A DNA stretch of 37,061 nt from Psychrobacter immobilis (lineage in GTDB: Bacteria; Pseudomonadota; Gammaproteobacteria; Pseudomonadales; Moraxellaceae): assembly GCF_904846235.1 (NCBI RefSeq), contig NZ_CAJGZN010000020.1, positions 1 through 37,061 of the forward strand, in the 5' to 3' direction. The notes under the pieces were generated by a model, which did not search any database, was not told the origin of the DNA, and saw only the letters and a program-made list of their open reading frames with translations. The position numbers and the translations under genes were made by a program. This document shows positions 26,610 to 35,722 of the stretch, one piece after another (the first letter of the stretch is position 1; each line of letters begins with the position of its first letter).

Positions 26610-27281
26610 ATGCACGTTAAGTTTTGCGGGTTTACTCAGCTTAGTGATATACAGACTGCGGCACAGCTAGGTGCAGATGCAGTGGGTTTGGTGTTTTATC
26701 CACCAAGTCCACGTGCAGTCACGATAGAGCAGGCGCAAACCCTGAGCGCTGCTGTACCTGCTTTTGTCAGCGTGGTGGCGTTGGTGGTCAATATGTCTAA
26801 AGATGAGCTGATTAAATTAGCAAACAACGTCTCTTTTGATATTATCCAGTTCCATGGTGATGAGACGCCTGAGCAGTGCCACCAGCTAGCAGGTATAACC
26901 AATAAACGCTGGATCAAAGCATTGCGTATCAATACAGAGCAAGACACCCTCGATAGCGTTCACGCCCAAATTAATCAATTTGCAACCGCAGGTGCCAGTA
27001 GTATTTTACTGGATGCTTATCATCAGCATAAGTATGGCGGTACAGGCGCACGTTTTGACTGGAGTCTCATTCCACATGACAGTGCACTGCCGATCGTTTT
27101 GGCTGGTGGGCTCGATGCCGACAATGTTGCCGCGACATTAGATTTGCCTATTTATGGCGTCGATGTGAGCGGCGGTATTGAGGTTGATAAAGGTAAAAAA
27201 GACGCTGCCAAAATGCGTGCCTTTATGAAAGCGGTCAAGCGTGATCGATGGCAAAACGCTACGGTCACTGGCGCCATCTAA
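26610..27281 (+). CDS. trpF: Phosphoribosylanthranilate isomerase
   Basis: This TIM-barrel enzyme performs the Amadori rearrangement of phosphoribosylanthranilate, the third step of tryptophan synthesis from chorismate. Catalytic C6 (KFCGFT, where most relatives have KICGIT) and D135 (ILLDAY) are present, as are FHGDE, the phosphate-binding GGTG (143-146) and LAGGL. At 223 residues it is of usual length for a stand-alone enzyme. The ribosome binding site is AAGG. It heads the series trpF-trpB-trpA-accD-folC, although a gap of 160 bp to trpB leaves room for a separate promoter. Confidence 0.96.
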   Translation: MHVKFCGFTQLSDIQTAAQLGADAVGLVFYPPSPRAVTIEQAQTLSAAVPAFVSVVALVVNMSKDELIKLANNVSFDIIQFHGDETPEQCHQLAGITNKRWIKALRINTEQDTLDSVHAQINQFATAGASSILLDAYHQHKYGGTGARFDWSLIPHDSALPIVLAGGLDADNVAATLDLPIYGVDVSGGIEVDKGKKDAAKMRAFMKAVKRDRWQNATVTGAI

Positions 27282-27441
27282 GTGGGTTTGTATCAAGCTA
27301 TTCGCTATACGTAATCTGCTTAGTTGATCGTTATTCCGATTTTTCTGTTTAAATCTGATTAGATTATTATCCCTTTTATTATTTTCCCTCTATTTATCTA
27401 AAGTTATTTAAAAAATACCACTTATTACAGTAGGAATTATC

Positions 27442-28716
27442 ATGAGTCATGTCGAGAACAAAGATTTATCTGCTACCGCACAATCTGTCAATACTTTTAC
27501 CAATCCTGAAAATGTACAGGACTTTAACCAGTATCCTGATGCGCGCGGTCATTTCGGTGTACATGGGGGGCGTTTCGTCTCTGAGACGCTAATGGCTGCT
27601 CTAGAAGAGCTAGAAACGCTTTATACCAAAGTAAAAGCAGACCCGGCATTCTGGGAAGAGTATCACAACGACTTGGTCAATTACGTCGGTCGTCCAACAC
27701 CGCTATATCATGCCAAGCGTCTAAGTGATGAGATTGGCGGTGCGCAAATTTATTTTAAGCGTGAAGACCTCAACCACACTGGCGCGCATAAAGTAAATAA
27801 CACTATTGGTCAGGCATTGCTTGCCAAGATGTGTGGCAAAAAACGCATCATCGCTGAGACGGGCGCAGGACAGCATGGTGTCGCGACGGCAACGATTGCG
27901 GCACGCTTAGGCCTAGAATGTATCGTCTATATGGGTGCTGACGATGTCGAGCGTCAAAAGATGAACGTCTATCGTATGCGTTTGCTTGGTGCGACAGTTG
28001 TGCCAGTAACCTCTGGCTCACGTACGCTCAAAGACGCAATGAACGAAGCCATGCGTGACTGGGTAACCAATGTCGATAGCACGTATTATATTATCGGTAC
28101 GGTGGCAGGACCGCATCCTTATCCGCTATTGGTTCGTGATTTCCAAGCGATCATTGGTAAAGAAGCACGCATTCAGCATTTAGAAAAAACAGGCAAAATG
28201 CCAGATGCCTTGGTTGCATGTGTCGGTGGCGGCTCGAACGCGATTGGTTTGTTCTTTGACTTCCTAAACGATACTGAAGTCAAGATGTATGGCGTCGAGG
28301 CAACAGGCGATGGTATCGAGTCAGGTCGTCATTCAGCACCATTGGCAGCTGGTCGTATTGGCGTGCTACATGGTAACCGTACTTACCTCATGGCAGATGA
28401 TGATGGTCAGATTCAAGAGACGCATTCTATCTCAGCGGGTCTTGATTATCCTGGTGTCGGTCCAGAGCATAGCTTCCTAAAAGATATGAAGCGTGTTGAG
28501 TATGTTGGTTGTACGGATAAAGAAGCGCTAGAAGGCTTCCATGAAGCAACTCGTAAAGAAGGTATTATCCCTGCGCTTGAAACTGCTCATGCTGTCGCTT
28601 ATGCATTGAAACTAGCTAAAACCATGACGCCTGATCAGACGATTATCGTTAATATGTCAGGCCGCGGTGACAAGGATCTGCATTCAGTGATGAAAGCAGA
28701 AGGGATTGAGATGTAG
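27442..28716 (+). CDS. trpB: Tryptophan synthase beta subunit
   Basis: This PLP enzyme condenses indole with serine to tryptophan, in complex with TrpA. The PLP lysine is K117 in [10 protein letters not shown], followed by AETGAGQHG and the phosphate loop GGGSNAIG. The 424-residue protein carries about 30 extra residues at its N terminus compared with E. coli TrpB, before [16 protein letters not shown]. The ribosome binding site is AGGAA. Unlike the usual tight trpB-trpA pair, the next gene here is an unrelated membrane protein and trpA follows 974 bp later. Confidence 0.98.
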   Translation: MSHVENKDLSATAQSVNTFTNPENVQDFNQYPDARGHFGVHGGRFVSETLMAALEELETLYTKVKADPAFWEEYHNDLVNYVGRPTPLYHAKRLSDEIGGAQIYFKREDLNHTGAHKVNNTIGQALLAKMCGKKRIIAETGAGQHGVATATIAARLGLECIVYMGADDVERQKMNVYRMRLLGATVVPVTSGSRTLKDAMNEAMRDWVTNVDSTYYIIGTVAGPHPYPLLVRDFQAIIGKEARIQHLEKTGKMPDALVACVGGGSNAIGLFFDFLNDTEVKMYGVEATGDGIESGRHSAPLAAGRIGVLHGNRTYLMADDDGQIQETHSISAGLDYPGVGPEHSFLKDMKRVEYVGCTDKEALEGFHEATRKEGIIPALETAHAVAYALKLAKTMTPDQTIIVNMSGRGDKDLHSVMKAEGIEM

Positions 28717-28800
28717 TAAGAATAGAGTAGTTTAGATGGTTGTATAAGAAAGTTTAGCAGCGTATTAACTCGATTAGGTATCATAAATCTCAATACGCTA

Positions 28801-28837
28801 ATTGATAACTACTCTATAGAGTAGAGTAGTTATCAAT
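28801..28837 (+). other. Perfect 15-bp hairpin between trpB and the inserted gene
   Basis: ATTGATAACTACTCT (28801-28815) and AGAGTAGTTATCAAT (28823-28837) pair perfectly around a 7-nt loop. It stands between trpB and the membrane protein gene, with a T-rich stretch (six T) starting 14 bp further on. A smaller inverted repeat (AGCGTATT 28759-28766 / AATACGCT 28792-28799) lies just before it. It may act as a terminator or attenuator, or as an operator for the next gene. Confidence 0.6.
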
Positions 28838-28875
28838 ATTGCTAGCTATTTTTTAATTATCGATAGTATACCTTC

Positions 28876-29634
28876 ATGAGTTTGAACCGCTTAATACCGA
28901 GTAAGCCTAGCCAGTTGGGCAAGTATCCAGACCAAGCAGTGCTAACAGCGCCAGTCACAATAAGTGTGGGTGTGCCTACTGAAAGTGTCAGTTTTTGGCA
29001 GAGTTATGGTTTCTTTATAGTTGTCACTGTATGGTCAGTGATTTATGTCTTTATGGCCGTTTGGGAGTTTTCGACAGGTTATACGGTTACGACAACTGAT
29101 GAAATTTTAAGAAATATTCTTGGGCTTTGGTCTCTTTTAGCTATACCCATGTTGTTTTTATTTCTGATGATATATTGGTTGCATCGTGCCCAAAAAGGTT
29201 TTGTCGTTCCAAATCCATGGATTGCTAGAAAATGGACTTGGAAGCATATCCCCATACTTATAATCAATAAAGATAATATCCAATTGACGTCTCAGTTTTA
29301 TATAGCTAATAAAAATTTTCAGCACGATAAAGTTATAAATTATGATGACGTTGAAGCATTTTATCTTAACCGAATTCAAGGAAGCACTATTGGTTTTTGG
29401 ATAGATTACACAGAAATATATAGTAGAAAGATGAAAAACCGAGGGAACAGGGTGCAAGGTCTAATATTTAATAAAAATATTCCACTGTGCGAGAGGTACA
29501 ATGTTTTAAACGGTCTATACTACATAGAGCAGCGTGAAATTCTAAATATTATGAATACTTTTCATAAGCAAAGAACTGATGATATTAAATATTTGTCGCA
29601 AGATAACCATGATAATTTAATGGATATTGGCTAG
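28876..29634 (+). CDS. AT-rich two-helix membrane protein between trpB and trpA
   Basis: I do not recognise this 252-residue protein. It has a soluble N terminus of about 40 residues, two transmembrane helices (about 42-64 and 80-102) and a cytoplasmic domain (about 103-252) rich in Ile, Asn, Lys and Tyr. The pattern of short strands followed by a C-terminal helix, for example ILIINKDNIQL and INYDDVEAFYL, could be a PH-like fold, but that is a guess. Its base composition is more AT-rich than the flanking trp genes, and there is no clear ribosome binding site, which points to a later insertion. It lies in the same direction as trpB and trpA, so it may be read with them. Confidence 0.8.
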   Translation: MSLNRLIPSKPSQLGKYPDQAVLTAPVTISVGVPTESVSFWQSYGFFIVVTVWSVIYVFMAVWEFSTGYTVTTTDEILRNILGLWSLLAIPMLFLFLMIYWLHRAQKGFVVPNPWIARKWTWKHIPILIINKDNIQLTSQFYIANKNFQHDKVINYDDVEAFYLNRIQGSTIGFWIDYTEIYSRKMKNRGNRVQGLIFNKNIPLCERYNVLNGLYYIEQREILNIMNTFHKQRTDDIKYLSQDNHDNLMDIG

Positions 29635-29690
29635 TAACAATAAACTTATATAAGCTAAAAATTTATTTAACAAAATTATAAGAGATCACT

Positions 29691-30515
29691 ATGACCCGAA
29701 TTGAAAGTACCTTTGAAACCTTAAAATCACAAAATAAAAAAGCCCTGATTCCTTATGTTATGGCAGGCGATCCTAATCCGACCACTACGGTAGGTCTGTT
29801 GCACGACTTAGTGAAACACGGCGCCGATATGATCGAAGTCGGTTTACCATTCTCTGATCCAATGGCCGATGGTCCAACCGTTGCCTTGGCTGGCGAGCGT
29901 GCATTAGCAGCAGGTACGAGTACTCGTGATGCATTAAAGATGGTTGCAGAGTTCCGTCAAACAGATACGCAAACGCCAATTATCCTAATGGGTTATCTAA
30001 ATCCTGTTGAAATCATCGGCTATGACAATTTTGTGGCACTATGCGAGCAGTCAGGTGTTGATGGTTTGTTGATGGTAGATTTGCCACCAGCAGAGGCGGG
30101 TAGCTTCACTCAGCATTTGACCGATCATTCGATGAATGAGATTTTCTTGCTATCGCCAACGACGTTGCCCGAGCGCCGTGAGCAAGTATTGACTCATTGT
30201 GGTGGCTATATTTATTATGTATCACTAAAAGGCGTGACTGGTTCAGCCACGCTAGATACAGACGACGTTGCGACCCAAGTTCAAGCAATTAAAGCAGAAA
30301 CAGACTTGCCAGTATGCGTCGGCTTCGGTATCCGTGATGGTGCCTCTGCTAAGGCGATCGGTACTCATGCAGATGGCGTTATCGTCGGTAGTGCCTTGGT
30401 ACAGAACTTTGCCGATATTGATGCCAACGATACTGCTGCGGTTGTAAATGCACAGCAAAACATCATGGCAAAAATGGATGAGCTACGTGAAGCTTTAGAT
30501 AGCTTAAGCGCTTAA
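29691..30515 (+). CDS. trpA: Tryptophan synthase alpha subunit
   Basis: This TIM-barrel subunit cleaves indole-3-glycerol phosphate to indole, which passes through a tunnel to TrpB. The catalytic acids E49 and D60 stand at the same numbers as in the Salmonella enzyme (EVGLPFSDPMADGP). The phosphate-binding parts YYVSLKGVTG and GFGIRDG, and GVIVGSALV near the end, are all present. The 274-residue length is normal. The ribosome binding site is AAGAGA. It is separated from trpB by the inserted membrane protein gene, so its expression level relative to trpB may depend on that insert. Confidence 0.98.
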   Translation: MTRIESTFETLKSQNKKALIPYVMAGDPNPTTTVGLLHDLVKHGADMIEVGLPFSDPMADGPTVALAGERALAAGTSTRDALKMVAEFRQTDTQTPIILMGYLNPVEIIGYDNFVALCEQSGVDGLLMVDLPPAEAGSFTQHLTDHSMNEIFLLSPTTLPERREQVLTHCGGYIYYVSLKGVTGSATLDTDDVATQVQAIKAETDLPVCVGFGIRDGASAKAIGTHADGVIVGSALVQNFADIDANDTAAVVNAQQNIMAKMDELREALDSLSA

Positions 30516-30539
30516 TAGCTATTGCTTTCATATTGTTGT

Positions 30540-30579
30540 TACTTGAAGAAGTAGTTATTTGAAGAAATAGTTATTTGAA
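30540..30579. repeat. Short 16-bp tandem repeat (2.5 copies)
   Basis: TACTTGAAGAAGTAGT (30540-30555) is followed by TATTTGAAGAAATAGT (30556-30571) and a half copy, TATTTGAA (30572-30579). The copies differ at two positions. Confidence 0.8.
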
Positions 30580-30667
30580 ATGGCAAAGTCAAATTGCAGC
30601 TATTATTTACCTAAAGACTTTACTCAAATGCTTTACGTGAAGACAATACTAAATGACTTTGCTAAAA

Positions 30668-30689
30668 TTAGTTTACGAGTGTAAACTAA
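30668..30689. promoter_or_regulatory. Perfect palindrome upstream of accD, candidate TetR-family operator
   Basis: TTAGTTTAC (30668-30676) and GTAAACTAA (30681-30689) are perfect inverted repeats around GAGT. The inner 18 bp, AGTTTACGAGTGTAAACT, match at 12 positions the DesT operator of Pseudomonas as I remember it (AGTGAACGCTTGTTGACT) and share its layout. The site is 194 bp upstream of accD, a fatty acid synthesis gene. The regulator is not in this window. Confidence 0.5.
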
Positions 30690-30883
30690 CATCACTATTA
30701 TATGGTGTCTGATAGCAGTGGTTTATTCGTCATTTTGATTGGCAAATACATTATCTATCAACAAGCGCATAATCAAATTACCGACATGCGAGATTTATTT
30801 ATCAGTATGTCGCATGATTGCTCATGTTATGACTGTGTTAGACGCTTTGTTTAGACAACCATTAAACTCTCAATGACAAGCGA

Positions 30884-31861
30884 ATGAGCAAACTTGTCAA
30901 TAAGCCTTTTATGATGGCAAATAATATGACTGATACCATAACAAAACCCGATAACAATACTGCTAAAGCCGCGCCAAAAAGCAATACGGATAGGCAGTCA
31001 TGGTTTAACCGTCCTATCCCAGGCATCAAGCAGCATTTGACTGCGCCACTGTCTGCGGTAGAGACTGAACCGTCAACTAAGTGTAGTAATTGTCATTCGA
31101 TGATTACCAACACAGCGCTGATTTTTAACTGTTATGTGTGCCCGCATTGTGATCATCATTTACCGATGAGTGCTCGTGAGCGCTTGAACTGGTTACTTGA
31201 TCAAGTAGACGGCGAGACAGGACAAGAATTTACGGCCAAAGATCCATTGAGCTTTGTGGATAGTAAGCCATATCCTGCGCGTATGAGTGAAGCACAAGAA
31301 AAAACAGGTGAGACTGAGGCGTTGGTTGCTATGTATGGCAAACTGCGTAACCTTGATATCGTTGCCTGTGCTTTTGACTTCCGCTTTATGGGCGGGTCAA
31401 TGGGTTCAGTCGTTGGCGATCGTTTCGTTCAAGCAGCTGAAAAAGCGCTAGAGCAAAAAGTACCTTTGGTTTGCTTTGCTGCTTCTGGCGGTGCACGTAT
31501 GCAAGAAGGCTTATTGTCATTGATGCAAATGGCACGCACGGCAGCAGCGATTGAGCGTCTAAGAATCGCTGGGATTCCTTACATTGTGGTATTGACCAAT
31601 CCTGTGTACGGCGGCGTAACTGCATCACTAGCGATGTTGGGTGATATCCATCTAGCAGAACCAAAAGCGATGATTGGTTTTGCTGGTAAGCGTGTGATCG
31701 AGCAGACTGTACGCGAGACGTTAGAAGAGCCATTCCAGCGCGCTGAGTTCTTGTTAGAGCACGGCGTAGTGGATGAAGTGGTACATCGTCATCAGCTAAT
31801 CGATACGATCTATCGTCTACTTGCAAAACTATGCCGCGTACCAAATGTAGATGCTCAATAA
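30884..31861 (+). CDS. accD: Acetyl-CoA carboxylase carboxyltransferase subunit beta
   Basis: With AccA, this 325-residue subunit transfers the carboxyl group from biotin to acetyl-CoA, the first step of fatty acid synthesis. The zinc finger is C67-x2-C70-x15-C86-x2-C89, and the crotonase-like core has FMGGSMGSVVGDRF, AASGGARMQEG and PVYGGVTASLAMLGD. The N terminus is about 40 residues longer than in E. coli AccD. Further ATG codons at 30911, 30914 and 30926 are in frame and none has a strong ribosome binding site, so the start is uncertain. A palindrome resembling fatty-acid regulator operators lies upstream, and a terminator follows. Confidence 0.96.
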   Translation: MSKLVNKPFMMANNMTDTITKPDNNTAKAAPKSNTDRQSWFNRPIPGIKQHLTAPLSAVETEPSTKCSNCHSMITNTALIFNCYVCPHCDHHLPMSARERLNWLLDQVDGETGQEFTAKDPLSFVDSKPYPARMSEAQEKTGETEALVAMYGKLRNLDIVACAFDFRFMGGSMGSVVGDRFVQAAEKALEQKVPLVCFAASGGARMQEGLLSLMQMARTAAAIERLRIAGIPYIVVLTNPVYGGVTASLAMLGDIHLAEPKAMIGFAGKRVIEQTVRETLEEPFQRAEFLLEHGVVDEVVHRHQLIDTIYRLLAKLCRVPNVDAQ

Positions 31862-31947
31862 GGTAAATGACTCAGCATAATGAATTATTTATTGAGTGCA
31901 TAATGACTTAGCTGCGTGCTAACATCTACTACATATGCAAGACCCCT

Positions 31948-31986
31948 AATAGCATTTATCGTCATTGCACGGTAAGTGCTATTTTT
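31948..31986 (+). terminator. Terminator between accD and folC
   Basis: AATAGCATTTATCG (31948-31961) pairs with CGGTAAGTGCTATT (31970-31983) over 14 bp with two G-U pairs and is followed by five T. It suggests that folC is at least partly transcribed from its own promoter. Confidence 0.8.
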
Positions 31987-32043
31987 GGTTTTAGCTAGCA
32001 CATATATTTTTATCTCTTATTAAATTTTATATAGGTTCTATTC

Positions 32044-33417
32044 ATGTCTGACCTTTTAGCCTCTGACCTTCACAGCCCCAACACCCATAGTCCTAATGAA
32101 AGTGCTAGCTTAACTGAGTGGCTCGATTATATGCAGCAGATTCATGTGTCTGCAATCGATATGGGATTGTCACGTGTATTGCCTGTCGCAGAAGCGTTAG
32201 GCGTGGTGCAGTCAGCTAAAGATGACGCTTATGTATTTACTGTAGCAGGTACCAATGGCAAAGGATCGACAACTGCTGTCATTGCCGAAATGTGTAAAGC
32301 CGCAGGTTATAAGACGGCACTATATCAGTCGCCACATCTTAGTGCCTTCAATGAGCGTGTACGTATCAATGGCGAGATGGTCAGCGACCAGACGCTGATT
32401 GAGGCCTTTAGCAAAGTAGAAGTAGCACGCTTACAGTGCGATTTGACGTTGTCGTTCTTTGAGATGACCACACTAGCAGCGCTATTGATATTCGCTGAAG
32501 CAGATTGTGACGTGTGGGTATTAGAAGTAGGGTTAGGCGGCCGCCTAGATGTGGTCAATATTATTGATCCTGACATGGCAGTTATTACCAATATCGGTAT
32601 CGATCACGTTGACTGGTTGGGTGACAATGTCGAGGATATTGGCCGCGAAAAAGCAGGTATCTTGCGCAACGGCATTCCTCTGATTTATGGTGCTATTGAG
32701 ATGCCAGCTAGCGTGCAAAAATCCATCGATACCCAGCAGGCAACTTGTTATCAAATAGGACAAGATTTTAGCTACCGCGATATTGATTCAACGACTTGGC
32801 AATACAGTAATGCAGCGGTTACCTTGCAATTACCACGTCCTGCGTTATCGTTAACTAACACGGCCAATGCCTTATCCGCAGTATTGGCAAGTCCATTAGA
32901 TATCGATATCAATGCCATTGAGCAAGCGTTACAAACTGTCAAACTGGCAGGTCGCTTCGATTATCGTGAAAGTCATAGCCGTCATTGGTTATTTGACGTC
33001 GCGCATAATGAGCAAGGCGTTGAGTTCTTACTAGCGCAGCTGTTACCGTTTTGGCAGCAGCATGTCGCCAAGCAAAATAATCAAGATAGTTCAGCGGATA
33101 TCCCTACACCAAAGATAAAAATGCTATTTTCTATGTTAGGTGATAAAGATATCGATAAGGTTGTGCAGCGCTTAACCCAAGCAGGTTTACCGGTTAGTGA
33201 TTGGTTTATCGCTGAGATTGATTACCCTCGTGCCGCGACTACTGAGCAGCTGCAAACTGTGTTGGCCAAATATATCGATAGCACCAATATATATGAGTTC
33301 GATGGTTTGCATACAGCGACCCATGCAGTGATAGAGGCGAGCCAACCGCAAGACCTTATCGTCGTATGTGGCTCGTTTCATACGATCGGGGAAGCGTTAA
33401 GTGCCCTTAGCGTATGA
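32044..33417 (+). CDS. folC: Dihydrofolate synthase / folylpolyglutamate synthase
   Basis: This 457-residue Mur-ligase-like enzyme adds glutamate to dihydropteroate and then to tetrahydrofolate in the cytoplasm. The ATP loop is VAGTNGKGST (67-76); also present are SPHLSAFNERVRING, EVGLGGRLDVVN, ITNIGIDHVDWLG, the REKAGI segment and, in the C-terminal domain, DVAHNEQGVE. The N-terminal 25 residues are a variable Ser/His/Asn-rich tail. The position after accD is the usual one in gammaproteobacteria. The ribosome binding site is weak (AGG 9 bp upstream). Confidence 0.96.
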   Translation: MSDLLASDLHSPNTHSPNESASLTEWLDYMQQIHVSAIDMGLSRVLPVAEALGVVQSAKDDAYVFTVAGTNGKGSTTAVIAEMCKAAGYKTALYQSPHLSAFNERVRINGEMVSDQTLIEAFSKVEVARLQCDLTLSFFEMTTLAALLIFAEADCDVWVLEVGLGGRLDVVNIIDPDMAVITNIGIDHVDWLGDNVEDIGREKAGILRNGIPLIYGAIEMPASVQKSIDTQQATCYQIGQDFSYRDIDSTTWQYSNAAVTLQLPRPALSLTNTANALSAVLASPLDIDINAIEQALQTVKLAGRFDYRESHSRHWLFDVAHNEQGVEFLLAQLLPFWQQHVAKQNNQDSSADIPTPKIKMLFSMLGDKDIDKVVQRLTQAGLPVSDWFIAEIDYPRAATTEQLQTVLAKYIDSTNIYEFDGLHTATHAVIEASQPQDLIVVCGSFHTIGEALSALSV

Positions 33418-33675
33418 TAATTTAAGTTAAAGTAGGGCCTGTTTAATGTTAATCTTAGTCGTAGCCTGATAGCAGACAGCATGAAAAATATGCTTTATAA
33501 TCAAAATGATTTGCCAGACTGGTAGAAGACGGTCGGCACAAATTTTGAACTCTGATGGCATTAACTGACAGTAACTGGCGGTAAGAGATCATGATTAAAG
33601 CGATTTGATACACTGCTTTGAGATTGTCGCTGCACCGCTCAATCAACCTTATTACCAACTAAGAGACGTAAACGG

Positions 33676-34848
33676 ATGAACTTTTCGAGACAAGCCTTAT
33701 TGGGCATTGGGATGATTATCGGCGGTAGCGTGATGCTATACGCCATGGTGCAACAGATTGGCGATAGCGAACAGCCAGAGCCGATGTCAGCGATGGTCGA
33801 CAAACTAAGCTCGGAGCAAGAGTCTCCGCAGCCGCTCACCACTGATATCGAAACGGAAAAACGTATCCTTGCGCAAAAGCAAAAAGAGCGTGCAGCCCGC
33901 GTTGCAGAGCAAGAAAAACGTGCAAAAGAGTTTTTGACAGAGCAGGAAGTTGCAGAAGCAGAAGCGTTGGCTAAGGCACGTGCTGAGAGCCAGCAATATG
34001 TTGACAATAGTGCGCCAGCTACTGATGAAACCAGCAGTACAGAGTCTACAAAAGACGTTACTACAGATCTGACCGTTCAGCCTCGTACGGAGAGTCAGTC
34101 TACTACTGATACTACAAAGTCTAGTGAAGCCGAGAAGCAAAAAGCGGCTATCAAAGAGCAAGCGGCTGCTAAAAAACTTGCCGAGAGTAAAAAACAAGCG
34201 GAGGCAGAGAAACTAGCCGAAGCAAAAAAGCAGGCGGAAGCCCAAGCAGCGGCTGAGAGAAAAAGAGAAGCAGCTGAAGCGGCTAAAAACGAGCCACCAA
34301 AATCGCCTTCTGAATACCAAATCAAGAAAGGTGATGGACTCATAAAACTGGCAAGACAATACAACATGCCTGTAGAAGTATTGGCTCAAGCCAACAATCT
34401 ATCTCCATCGGCAGCGCTACAACTGGGTCAAAGTATCACCATCCCATCGAGCAAACAGGTACAGCGTTTAGAGCGTGAAGCGGCGGCTGCTGAACAAGCG
34501 CGTGAGAAGAAGCGTCAACAAGAAGAAGCGCTGGCGAAGAAATCTGCCGATGCAAAACGTGAAGCGCAGCAAAAATTGAGTGAAGCGCGTAAAGAAGTCA
34601 AAGAAACAGATGCTAAAGGTAGTTTCGGAGTGCAAGTGGCTTTAGCAAATGACCAAGCCAAGGCCGATGAGTTAGCGAAAAAGTTCCGAGCAGCAGGTTA
34701 TCAAGTCAAGACCAGTGCCACTAGTCGTGGAGTGCGCGTCGTGGTTGGGCCTGAACGTGGTAAAGTCGCAGCATTGGCACTAAAAGATAAAATCAATAGT
34801 GACCCTAAAGTAAATACGACCAGCGCTTGGGTGCTTTACTGGCGTTAA
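33676..34848 (+). CDS. LysM and SPOR domain envelope protein
   Basis: This 390-residue protein has one N-terminal membrane helix (about 7-25) and a long, highly charged region rich in Ala, Glu, Lys and Gln that should form a coiled coil (about 55-205). A LysM domain follows at about 213-257 (YQIKKGDGLIKLARQYNMP through SITIPS), then a second charged helix (262-312) and a C-terminal SPOR domain (314-390). LysM and SPOR both bind peptidoglycan, the latter at denuded septal glycan, so a role in cell division or cell wall upkeep is likely. It occupies the place of dedD after folC in relatives but is longer and has the added LysM. Confidence 0.92.
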   Translation: MNFSRQALLGIGMIIGGSVMLYAMVQQIGDSEQPEPMSAMVDKLSSEQESPQPLTTDIETEKRILAQKQKERAARVAEQEKRAKEFLTEQEVAEAEALAKARAESQQYVDNSAPATDETSSTESTKDVTTDLTVQPRTESQSTTDTTKSSEAEKQKAAIKEQAAAKKLAESKKQAEAEKLAEAKKQAEAQAAAERKREAAEAAKNEPPKSPSEYQIKKGDGLIKLARQYNMPVEVLAQANNLSPSAALQLGQSITIPSSKQVQRLEREAAAAEQAREKKRQQEEALAKKSADAKREAQQKLSEARKEVKETDAKGSFGVQVALANDQAKADELAKKFRAAGYQVKTSATSRGVRVVVGPERGKVAALALKDKINSDPKVNTTSAWVLYWR

Positions 34849-34897
34849 GCTAGAGCGTTTCTAACGGTCTCGATTCGGCTTTTATCTACTTTATATA

Positions 34898-34926
34898 AAA
34901 ACACGACAAATACTGTCGTGTTTTTT
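34898..34926 (+). terminator. Terminator of the LysM-SPOR gene
   Basis: AAAACACGACA (34898-34908) pairs perfectly with TGTCGTGTTTT (34914-34924), with a 5-nt loop and a run of six T starting at 34921. Confidence 0.9.
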
Positions 34927-35099
34927 GTTTTATAGATTGCTGATTGGCGCTGCCTTAGTTAAGATGAGCGCCATTTTTATAATCCGTTGTTGTATAACCT
35001 GTCAGCCTATATAGGTTGCCTTGTCGTGGTTGGCGCATTATTAACTGCTATCAATAATGACATTTAGCCCATCACTCTCATATTGTATAAGGTAGAACC

Positions 35100-35642
35100 A
35101 TGTCGTTTGGTGTTATATTTTTAATATTGGCCGTTGGGTTTTTGGGGCTGATTACGTTACCGAAGCTGCTACCAACACTACTGACGAAGCGCCCCGTCGT
35201 TGAGCCAGATCCAAAACCTGTGCGCGGTGATGAGTTGGCTATTTGGCCATTTGCGCCGATGCCAATCATGACCGATACGGAAGTGATATTTTTTAATAAG
35301 TTAAAAAATGCGCTGCCGGAGTACCACATATTTGTTCAAGTACAGCTGTCACGGATCATTGAGGCCAATAGTAGTGAGACATCAGAGCGTAGCTTTTGGT
35401 TCAATCGTATTTGCCGCCAGAGTGTTGACTATGTGATTGTGGATGTCGATGCTCAGACCACATTGGTCGCTATCGAGCTTGATGACTGGACGCATAGTAG
35501 CAAAGCCCGCCAAAAAGCGGATGATAAAAAGGATAAGGCGCTTGCCAGTGCAGGTATTGCGATGGTACGCTTTCATGCCGAGCGTATGCCGAGTGCCGAT
35601 ATGCTTAGATATGAGCTAATGCAAGTGATTGAGAGTTATTAA
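35100..35642 (+). CDS. DUF2726 family protein with membrane anchor
   Basis: The 180-residue product starts with a hydrophobic helix (about 2-24) and has a DUF2726 domain from about 55 to the end. The domain shows TDTEVIFFNKLKNALPEYHIF, then D110 in SVDYVIVD, the E126-L-D128 pair in AIELDDWTH, D141 in the following helix, and AGIAMVRF. The pattern resembles a PD-(D/E)XK nuclease fold, in which D110 and E126 would bind metal, but activity has not been shown for most members as far as I know. The start has AAGG 9 bp upstream. It converges on a DUF1853 gene with 80 bp between the stop codons. Confidence 0.88.
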   Translation: MSFGVIFLILAVGFLGLITLPKLLPTLLTKRPVVEPDPKPVRGDELAIWPFAPMPIMTDTEVIFFNKLKNALPEYHIFVQVQLSRIIEANSSETSERSFWFNRICRQSVDYVIVDVDAQTTLVAIELDDWTHSSKARQKADDKKDKALASAGIAMVRFHAERMPSADMLRYELMQVIESY

Positions 35643-35722
35643 GCGATCTGTGAAAGCTGTCCGATTGTTAAGGCTAAACATTATCCAAGCAGTTTCATCT
35701 TAAAAGTTTAGGTTAGCTAAAT

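Larger units (their letters stand above)
30516..30883. other. Intergenic region upstream of accD
   Basis: These 368 bp hold a 16-bp tandem repeat near trpA and a perfect 9-bp-arm palindrome at 30668-30689, both listed separately. No gene is seen. Confidence 0.6.
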
